This document shows, one piece after another, positions 58,503 to 64,000 of a stretch of 64,000 nt of DNA. Below the pieces are notes generated by a model. The model saw only the letters and a list, made by a program, of their open reading frames with translations. It was not told the origin of the DNA and searched no databases. The translations under genes were made by a program, and so were the position numbers. The first letter of the stretch is position 1, and the number at the start of each line of letters is the position of its first letter. Where the stretch lies: assembly GCA_012837335.1 (NCBI GenBank), contig DURM01000052.1:1-64000 (forward strand), written 5' to 3'. This DNA is from Bacillota bacterium. GTDB lineage: Bacteria; Bacillota; Limnochordia; Darwinibacteriales; DTU012.

Positions 58503-59077
58503 TAATTGCTCTGATCATCTTTCTGATGACCTTTTCAGCACCGGCACAGGTTGCCGAGCAGGTATACATTGTTCAGCCGGGAGATACACTTTCTGAAATT
58601 GCCCAGGAGTATAATTTAGATTGGCGCTATCTCGCTGAATTCAATAATATTAACGATCCCAAGCGGATGCGTGCCGGGATGAGGCTCCGCATACCCAGCC
58701 GAGTATATGTGGTGGATTTCACCCCGGAGGAGCGGGATTTGTTGGCTCGGCTGATCCATGCGGAGGCCAGAGGTGAGTCGCTTGAAGGACAGATCGCTGT
58801 GGGAGCGGTGGTAATAAACCGGGTAAAAAGCGATAAGTTCCCGAATACAATCACCGAGGTGATTTACCAGAAGGGTCAGTTCAGCCCAATTTCCATGGGA
58901 ACCATGCCGAAGGTTCCTCAGGATTCTGCCATAGAAGCTGCAGAAAGGGCTCTGGCAGGTGAGGATCCCACTGGGGGAGCGCTGTTCTTTTATAATCCGA
59001 AAACCACAGCAGCGCCTGATTTTTGGAAGACCAGACCGGTTATCAAGCGAATAGGCAATCATAACTTTGCAATTTGA
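58493..59077 (+). CDS. Exported LysM and SleB-domain cell wall hydrolase
   Basis: A 194-residue protein: a short signal (VLIIALIIFLMTFSAPAQV), one LysM domain (about 25-67; YIVQPGDTLSEIAQEYNL) that binds peptidoglycan, and a Hydrolase_2/SleB catalytic domain (about 75-194) with Glu in HAEARGE, AVGAVVINRVKSDKFP and a FYNPKTT segment. It is a likely cortex-lytic or wall-remodelling transglycosylase. Second of two SleB-like proteins in the window. ATG overlaps the helicase end by 10 bases, with AGGAGG just upstream. Confidence 0.93.
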   Translation: MVLIIALIIFLMTFSAPAQVAEQVYIVQPGDTLSEIAQEYNLDWRYLAEFNNINDPKRMRAGMRLRIPSRVYVVDFTPEERDLLARLIHAEARGESLEGQIAVGAVVINRVKSDKFPNTITEVIYQKGQFSPISMGTMPKVPQDSAIEAAERALAGEDPTGGALFFYNPKTTAAPDFWKTRPVIKRIGNHNFAI

Positions 59078-59109
59078 GGCAGATACTTGTTATTTGCCTC
59101 TTTTTTTTT
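59076..59109 (+). terminator. Terminator after the LysM/SleB gene
   Basis: GAGGCA / TGCCTC stem with a 13-base loop that can pair further (ATA/TAT), followed by nine T residues. Confidence 0.85.
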
Positions 59110-59139
59110 GAATAAGAATACATGAGGAGGGGATTCGAG

Positions 59140-59919
59140 ATGCGAGTAGTGGTTTTTAAGCTCAACTTCGCTCATGTATTGGTGGCCGCGGTGGCGCTGC
59201 TTTTGGTTTTCAGTGTGTATCATGAAACCGTTATGCCAGCGATCACTCATGTAATCAATGTAGCAGCCAACAGGCTGGTTCCAATCTATGCTGTAAATAC
59301 TGAGGCTAAGAAGGTAGCAATTTCTTTTGACGCAACTTGGGGAACCGATCTAACTGATCAAATCTTGGATATTCTGCGGGAACATAATATTAAAACAACC
59401 TTTTTCTTAGCTGGCTATTGGGTTGACAAATACCCTGAGTACGTGGTGCGCATTGCCGAAGAAGGGCATGAAATCGGCAACCACAGCTATTCCCATCCCC
59501 ATATGAACAATCTCAGCTTTGATCAAGTTGTAACTGAATTAGAGCGCAACCATGCTATGATTTACGACTTAACCGGGCAGAACTCTTTCCTTTTCCGTCC
59601 ACCTTTCGGAGAGTACTCGAATACCGTGATCAAAGCCGCTGACTCTTTAGGCTACTATACCATTCAATGGTCAGTAGACTCCCTGGATTGGAAGAATACA
59701 ACCTCTGACCAGATCTACCAGCGGGTGATGAGTCAGATCAAACCTGGCGCTATCGTTCTCTTTCACAATGCTGCTGTGGGTACACCTGACGCAATCCGCA
59801 GGATTATTCCTGATCTGAAGTCTCAGGGATACGAAATTGTCCCCATTTCTGAGCTGATCTATCGGGAAAACTACTATATAGATAACAACGGCATCCAGCA
59901 CCTGCGGAAGGGAGAGTAG
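59140..59919 (+). CDS. PdaB-like polysaccharide deacetylase
   Basis: A 259-residue membrane-anchored NodB-fold protein of the PdaB (sporulation) type. An N-terminal helix (HVLVAAVALLLVFSVYHETV) precedes the catalytic domain with SFDATWG, metal-binding GNHSYSH, RPPFGEYSN and IVLFHNAAV. Classical NodB proteins have FDDG with two Asp; here only one remains (Asp then Ala), as in PdaB relatives, so cortex de-N-acetylase activity needs testing. ATG 59140 follows GAGGAGGGG. Confidence 0.9.
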   Translation: MRVVVFKLNFAHVLVAAVALLLVFSVYHETVMPAITHVINVAANRLVPIYAVNTEAKKVAISFDATWGTDLTDQILDILREHNIKTTFFLAGYWVDKYPEYVVRIAEEGHEIGNHSYSHPHMNNLSFDQVVTELERNHAMIYDLTGQNSFLFRPPFGEYSNTVIKAADSLGYYTIQWSVDSLDWKNTTSDQIYQRVMSQIKPGAIVLFHNAAVGTPDAIRRIIPDLKSQGYEIVPISELIYRENYYIDNNGIQHLRKGE

Positions 59920-59923
59920 CTAA

Positions 59924-60916
59924 ATGGCGGGAAAGACTTGGTTTTCACTGGTGATAACTAAACGAACGCTGATTATTGGCGCTGTTTGTCTGCTGGTTAT
60001 TGCCTTAGCCGCAACTGGTTCTAGTGTTTACAATCTGGTGCGGCGGCGGATTCATGGAGTTAAGCCAGGAGTGATGATCGCCGGTTATGATGTGGGTGGA
60101 ATGCTGGAAGCGGAATTATATGATGCGTTGGTCAAAATCAGTGAAAATGAGATGGTCGAAGCGAGAAATGCCAGCTACGACTGGAATCGGGATGTGATTA
60201 ATCCGGAGCAGGTCGGCCAGATCATTGATATTAATGCGACCATGAGTTTAATCATGCAGGCAGCTGCGCACACACCGGTAGAGTTTGTTACAGTCCCAGT
60301 AATACCTTCGATAACACAGGCCAACTTTGCACCTTACTATCGGGGACCCGCCGATAGACCTTGGGTCAGCCTGATGGTGAACGTTGACTGGGGGAATGAG
60401 TATATACCGACCATGCTGGAAACATTCAAACGATATAATGTGACTACCAGCTGGTTCTTAACTGGGACTTGGGCTGAGAAGTTCCCAGATCTGGCTGCTG
60501 AGATATCGGCAGCTGGTCATGAGATCGGCAATCACGGTGGATGGCACGGAATGCCGAGTCAAATGAATCAGGATCAGGTGCGGGATCTGATTCTGACCGG
60601 AGAAGAAAAAATCATGGATGCGACAGGGCAAAAGCCGATGCTGTTTGCTCCTCCTGCCGGTGATTTTAACAAGCAGACTGTGGCAGTTGCAGCAGAACTG
60701 GGGTATAAAACCATTCTTTGGACCCTTGACACGATTGACTGGGAGCGCCCCGCACCTACTGTTATAATTGATCGGGTGGTAAGCCGCATTCAAAACGGTG
60801 CCTTTGTCCTGATGCATCCTACAGAACCAACCGCTCAAGCCCTGCCGCTGATTATTGAGCAGCTGCAGCAGCGCGGCTATTCAATCGTTCCGGTTTCTCA
60901 GATTCTCAACCAATAA
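59924..60916 (+). CDS. Second polysaccharide deacetylase-like protein
   Basis: A 330-residue exported or anchored protein with an N-terminal helix (TLIIGAVCLLVIALAATGSSV), a linker domain (about 45-135) and a NodB domain (about 145-330): SLMVNVDWG, GNHGGWHG (His-x3-His), APPAGDFN and LMHPTEP. The first motif is VDWG rather than FDDG. It lies four bases after the PdaB-like gene and likely acts on the same wall or cortex polymer. Its shared loss of the second Asp is unusual. Confidence 0.85.
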   Translation: MAGKTWFSLVITKRTLIIGAVCLLVIALAATGSSVYNLVRRRIHGVKPGVMIAGYDVGGMLEAELYDALVKISENEMVEARNASYDWNRDVINPEQVGQIIDINATMSLIMQAAAHTPVEFVTVPVIPSITQANFAPYYRGPADRPWVSLMVNVDWGNEYIPTMLETFKRYNVTTSWFLTGTWAEKFPDLAAEISAAGHEIGNHGGWHGMPSQMNQDQVRDLILTGEEKIMDATGQKPMLFAPPAGDFNKQTVAVAAELGYKTILWTLDTIDWERPAPTVIIDRVVSRIQNGAFVLMHPTEPTAQALPLIIEQLQQRGYSIVPVSQILNQ

Positions 60917-60944
60917 AAAAGAGTTCCCCGCCAGGAACTCTTTT
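60917..60944. terminator. Bidirectional terminator between the deacetylase and GH18 genes
   Basis: AAAAGAGTTCC / GGAACTCTTTT perfect 11-bp stem with a 6-base loop, with T or A runs on both sides. Confidence 0.85.
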
Positions 60945-62223
60945 ATTTCAGTGTATCATTGATAACATTCCAGATGCCGGAATCCTCTTGACCTAAACGC
61001 CACAGTGCTATACCATTTAACTGATATTGATTCACCAGTTCTAGTTTGTACTTAATGCTGTAGCGATTCTCAAACCAGACTTGGCGGTTGTTTCCGTAGG
61101 TGAAATACGGTACCTTGTCTTCACCCTGCCAGCGGATGCTTGCGCTGTTAGCGGCAGCCAGCTGCATGGTTTGGTCATAGGTGAGAGCGTCTGCCATCCC
61201 GGACTGCGGCCAGTCATAACCATAATTAGGAATACCCAGGATGATTTTTTCTGCCGGAACTTGGCTGACAGCAAATTTAATCACATCTTCAACCCATTTT
61301 ATCGAAGCGATCGGTCCCGGAGGTCCGGCCCGATAATGCTGGTCATATGCCATTATTACGAGCTGATCAACATGCTTTCCTAATGCAGCGTAATCATAGG
61401 CTCCGGAGAAGTTGTTGTTCGGATTATCTGCCGTTTTTGCTGGAACAGCCATGGTAACTTTCAGACCTTCGGCATGAAGAGCTTCGCTCAGCTCAGCTAC
61501 AAATTCAGTCAGAGCTTGGCGATCAGCAGCTGGAACATTTTCTAGGTCTAGATTGATACCGGTCATGCCCCAGTTAACTAAAGCTGTTTTTATTTCATTA
61601 ACTGCGCGGATTCTGGCTGCTTGGTTGTTCAACAGCGCGCTGACTACTTTGGGATCGAAACTGCCATTAAACAGGTTGTGCACTAAAGCATAGGTTTCTA
61701 CTTCTCGATTTCCGGAAAACATCAGCACCTGGGCTAGAGTTTTCGCATCAAAGTCGGCATTTAGTTTTCCGTAGCTGTCTAAACCCCAGCTCCAAGGAGC
61801 AATCGCCGTGAGATAGTTGCTGTTTTGGATCAAGCTGTTGTATGAGGACGAACCTAGAAGATAGTAGCCAAGAACTGTTTTGCCGTGAGGTTTTACCTGC
61901 GGTTTACTTGGTACAATATTAATTAAATAGTCAGCAACCCAACCAATTCGTCCATCAGTAAGTTTGACTTCATACCAGCCATCCTGCAGGTCTAATATGA
62001 CTGCGGTTTCACCCTGCTTAAGCGAAGTTAGGGCAGAATGCTGCGTACCTGGTCCGGTGCGAATGGTTACAATGTCACCGACTATTTCCCCCTGCTGTCC
62101 GATCACCGCGGAAGCGGTAATATTTCCTGGTGTTAGAGCGGGGGAATCTGGAGCGCCGCCTCCCAGAATGCTGGTAATATAAAATAAGAGAGTTAAGACG
62201 GGGATTAGGATATTTTGATTCAT
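60943..62223 (-). CDS. Exported GH18 glycosidase with SH3b domain (SleL/YaaH-like)
   Basis: A 426-residue secreted protein: signal peptide (ILIPVLTLLFYITSILGGG), an SH3b domain (about 45-105; VTIRTGPGTQHSALTSLKQGE) and a GH18 barrel (about 115-425). The catalytic motif is GINLDLENV (acid/base Glu), then MAVPAKT, VIMAYDQHY and GIPNYGYDWP. Spore SleL/YaaH enzymes of this group are N-acetylglucosaminidases that digest cortex, usually with LysM instead of SH3b. ATG after GAGGAGGAAA. Convergent with the deacetylases. Confidence 0.92.
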   Translation of the reverse strand: MNQNILIPVLTLLFYITSILGGGAPDSPALTPGNITASAVIGQQGEIVGDIVTIRTGPGTQHSALTSLKQGETAVILDLQDGWYEVKLTDGRIGWVADYLINIVPSKPQVKPHGKTVLGYYLLGSSSYNSLIQNSNYLTAIAPWSWGLDSYGKLNADFDAKTLAQVLMFSGNREVETYALVHNLFNGSFDPKVVSALLNNQAARIRAVNEIKTALVNWGMTGINLDLENVPAADRQALTEFVAELSEALHAEGLKVTMAVPAKTADNPNNNFSGAYDYAALGKHVDQLVIMAYDQHYRAGPPGPIASIKWVEDVIKFAVSQVPAEKIILGIPNYGYDWPQSGMADALTYDQTMQLAAANSASIRWQGEDKVPYFTYGNNRQVWFENRYSIKYKLELVNQYQLNGIALWRLGQEDSGIWNVINDTLK

Positions 62224-62360
62224 GAATTTTCCTCCTCTCTGCCGAAATTAATAGCAATAATAATCAATACCATATTACCATGTTCTGCGATCCTAACACA
62301 AAGACAAATAGTGTATGCACTGGTGTTATTTAGAACATTTCATGGGTAAGGGAGAAAGCA

Positions 62361-63590
62361 ATGTACGAGAAAACAATACTGCCATCCGGCATTCGTATCG
62401 TATCAGAATACATTCCTGATGTTAGATCAGTTACACTGGGTGTTTGGTTTGAAGTCGGAAGCAGGAATGAATTGGGAGATCAGCAGGGCTACAGCCACTT
62501 TATTGAGCACATTGTCTTTAAAGGCAGTGCCAAATACAGCGCTCGCACGATAGCGGAATTAATTGACGGTGTTGGAGGGTACCTAAATGCCTTCACTAGC
62601 CGTGAATATACCTGCTATTATGCGAGTGTTTTAGACCAGGACTTTCCTTTAGCCGCTGATATTCTGAAAGAAATGCTGCTGAACCCGCTTTTTGCCGCGG
62701 AAGAAATTGAACGGGAGAGGCAGGTTATTCTTGAAGAGATTAAAGCAAGTCAGGATCTGCCGGAAGATCAAGTCCACGAGCTCTTTTATGAGCTGCTTTG
62801 GCCTGAGCATCCCCTGGGCAGGTCGATTTTAGGAACTGAGAGCAGCATCTCTCAGGTAACGCAAGAAGACTTGATTGCTTATTACCGCCAGCACTACACC
62901 CCCGATCAGGTAGTGATTGCTGCGGCTGGAAACATAGAGCATCAGGCTTTGGTTGATCAATTTGCTCGGGAATTTGATGCGCTAAATCAGAATCTGCGTA
63001 AGGCGGATATCTGTTTGGCGAAGCCCACTCCAACCCACAGCCAAATTTATACGGTGGCGAAGGACCTTGAGCAGGTCCATATCTGCTGTGGTGGATCGGG
63101 ATTGAATCGTTCAGATCCAAATCTGGAAACTCTTCGTCTGCTGGATACCTTGGTTGGTGGAGGTATGAGCTCCCGTTTATTTCAGGAACTGAGGGAAAAC
63201 CGCGGCATGGTCTACAATGTTTATTCAGATTATGCACTATATCGAGATGCCGGAGAATTTCTGATTTACGCCGCTTGTTCACCAAGCGCCTACAGGCAGG
63301 TAATCGAAGTAATTCGCCAGGAGGTAGAGCTATTAGCGCTGGAACCCATCTCTGAAGCTGAACTGAAGCGGATTAAAGGTCAGGCAAAGGGCAGTCTGGT
63401 TTTAGCATTAGAAAGTACCATGAACCGCATGGTAAAACTTGCCAAAGATGAGTTTAACCACAGACGGATTGTTCCGGTTGATGAAACTCTGGCTTTAATC
63501 GATCAGCTCTCGAGCTTAGACCTGCATTCTCTCGCTCAAACGGTGCTTGATGTGAATCGCTGGAATTTAGTGGTGCTTGGTCCGGTATAG
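62361..63590 (+). CDS. M16 family zinc peptidase (insulinase-like)
   Basis: A 409-residue M16 peptidase with the inverted zinc motif HFIEHIVFKG (His-x2-Glu-His), downstream Glu in ERERQVILEEIKAS, and a C-terminal second domain with GGGMSSRLFQELRENRGMVYNVYS (partly cited). Bacillus MlpA/YmxG lies beside ymxH and the dpaA (spoVFA) genes as here. It may process or degrade small peptides in the cytosol. Confidence 0.94.
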   Translation: MYEKTILPSGIRIVSEYIPDVRSVTLGVWFEVGSRNELGDQQGYSHFIEHIVFKGSAKYSARTIAELIDGVGGYLNAFTSREYTCYYASVLDQDFPLAADILKEMLLNPLFAAEEIERERQVILEEIKASQDLPEDQVHELFYELLWPEHPLGRSILGTESSISQVTQEDLIAYYRQHYTPDQVVIAAAGNIEHQALVDQFAREFDALNQNLRKADICLAKPTPTHSQIYTVAKDLEQVHICCGGSGLNRSDPNLETLRLLDTLVGGGMSSRLFQELRENRGMVYNVYSDYALYRDAGEFLIYAACSPSAYRQVIEVIRQEVELLALEPISEAELKRIKGQAKGSLVLALESTMNRMVKLAKDEFNHRRIVPVDETLALIDQLSSLDLHSLAQTVLDVNRWNLVVLGPV

Positions 63591-63614
63591 CTTCATCTTT
63601 TCGCATCCACCGCA

Positions 63615-63629
63615 TAGAATATCGATATA
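63615..63629 (+). repeat. 15-bp element before ylmC (copy 1)
   Basis: TAGAATATCGATATA, starting 42 bases before the ylmC ATG. It matches copy 2 at 14 of 15 positions. It contains the palindrome ATATCGATAT and, with the preceding bases, CATAGAATA, a fit to the sigma-K -10 pattern CATANNNTA. Confidence 0.5.
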
Positions 63630-63656
63630 ACGCTTATAAAGCGGGAGTTGGTTGTC

Positions 63657-63926
63657 ATGCGGTATTCGGATTTAGCGGGCAAAGAAATTGTCTGTTTTGA
63701 TGAGGGCATCCGCTTAGGGGTTGTTAATGATACCGATCTAATTATTAACACGGAAACAGGAAAAGTCGATTCCATAATTATCCCTTATGGCAGGAGTCTA
63801 TTTAACAAGCGCATGATTGTTATTCCATGGGAGGGAATAAAGAAAATCGGGCGCGATTTAATCATAGTTGATCTGACTACAGCCCAAGATTATGATGATA
63901 TAGTGCGCAGACTCGATTTAGAATAA
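63657..63926 (+). CDS. YlmC/YmxH family sporulation protein
   Basis: An 89-residue PRC-barrel-like protein: MRYSDLAGKEIVCFDEGIRLG, VNDTDLIIN, IIPYGRSLFNKR and VIPWEGIKKIGRDLIIVDL are the family sequence. YlmC/YmxH proteins occur in endospore formers; the exact role is unknown. ATG 63657 is chosen; GGGAG ends 11 bases upstream. It is followed by what looks like the dipicolinate synthase gene. Confidence 0.88.
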   Translation: MRYSDLAGKEIVCFDEGIRLGVVNDTDLIINTETGKVDSIIIPYGRSLFNKRMIVIPWEGIKKIGRDLIIVDLTTAQDYDDIVRRLDLE

Positions 63927-63944
63927 TTTGTCCCCATTCCTGGG

Positions 63945-63959
63945 TAGAATATCGATGTA
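63945..63959 (+). repeat. 15-bp element before the right-edge gene (copy 2)
   Basis: TAGAATATCGATGTA, starting 43 bases before TTG 63988. It is nested in a TGGGTA/TACCCA inverted repeat (63941-63964). Confidence 0.5.
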
Positions 63960-63987
63960 CCCATTTCAGGAAAGGGGGATATGCTAG

Positions 63988-64000
63988 TTGTCAACAGTAA
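63988..64000 (+). CDS. Start of a gene cut by the right edge, probably dipicolinate synthase subunit A
   Basis: TTG 63988 lies nine bases after AAAGGGGG and begins M-S-T-V before the window ends; ATG 63981 is too close to that site. Four codons cannot identify it. In related spore formers the gene after the M16 peptidase and YmxH genes is dpaA (spoVFA), so this is a context-based guess. Confidence 0.3.

Noticed and set aside
62740-63285. 181-codon reverse-strand open frame inside the M16 peptidase gene
   Set aside because: Antisense to a clear M16 gene in all its length, no ribosome-binding site, and composition (many Pro, Ser, His, Arg) of a shadow frame.

Overview
The window is a 64 kb piece of chromosome from an anaerobic, endospore-forming member of the Bacillota (Firmicutes). 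Sporulation genes are dense: sigK, the eight-gene spoIIIA operon, spoIVB, spo0A, SleB-type, PdaB-type and GH18 cortex or wall enzymes, and a YlmC/YmxH protein. Ribonucleotide reduction is represented by the oxygen-sensitive class III enzyme (nrdD, nrdG). A biotin-dependent sodium-pumping decarboxylase and sugar or pectin genes suggest a fermentative plant-polysaccharide user. A deep-branching clostridial or Limnochordia-like lineage is my inference; no rRNA is present to settle it. I see no rRNA, tRNA, CRISPR array, transposase, integrase or prophage gene.

Region by region. 0-5.5 kb holds a VTC-domain protein, an exported LRR/lamin-tail protein, aroF (reverse strand, with a consensus promoter), a LarA-like protein and a UxuB-like SDR. 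5.5-9.8 kb carries a DUF4430/ECF-S transporter pair, then a split sodium-pump decarboxylase (gamma, free biotin carrier, beta, alpha) and a small membrane protein. 9.9-16 kb holds an exported HEAT-like/pectin methylesterase, three tandem M42 aminopeptidases and a patatin-like lipase. 16-25.4 kb has nrdG and nrdD flanking a sugar ABC importer (very large solute-binding protein plus two permeases, no ATPase), a SleB-type hydrolase and an ArsR-type regulator. Two NrdR-box-like sites lie upstream of the nrdD promoter.

From 25.5 kb onward the order is conserved Firmicutes housekeeping and sporulation: ilvA, sigK, yqeG, yqeH, aroK, aroQ, an M24 peptidase, efp, spoIIIAA-AH, accB, accC, asp23, amaP, nusB, a TsaD paralogue, xseA, xseB, ispA, dxs, tlyA, nadK, argR, recN, spoIVB, spo0A, then a SteA/SteB/GT2/MraY-like envelope block, a DinG/XPD-like helicase, spore-wall enzymes, an M16 peptidase, ylmC and the first codons of what is probably dpaA (spoVFA).

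The most unusual signals are regulatory. They are a ~100-nt structured RNA with its own promoter and T-tract before dxs; two hairpins that bury Shine-Dalgarno sequences (29.25 kb and 56.41 kb, the second also looking like a terminator that contains the start codon); paired NrdR-like boxes at nrdD; and a near-identical 15-bp element at the same distance before ylmC and the next gene. Protein-level oddities are a biotin carrier with A-L-K-L instead of A-M-K-M, a Spo0A with a degenerate receiver, a solute-binding protein fused to binding-module-like domains without a lipobox, and an ArsR with two of the three classical arsenic cysteines. Most of the window is ordinary; I found no clear undescribed defence or mobile system.
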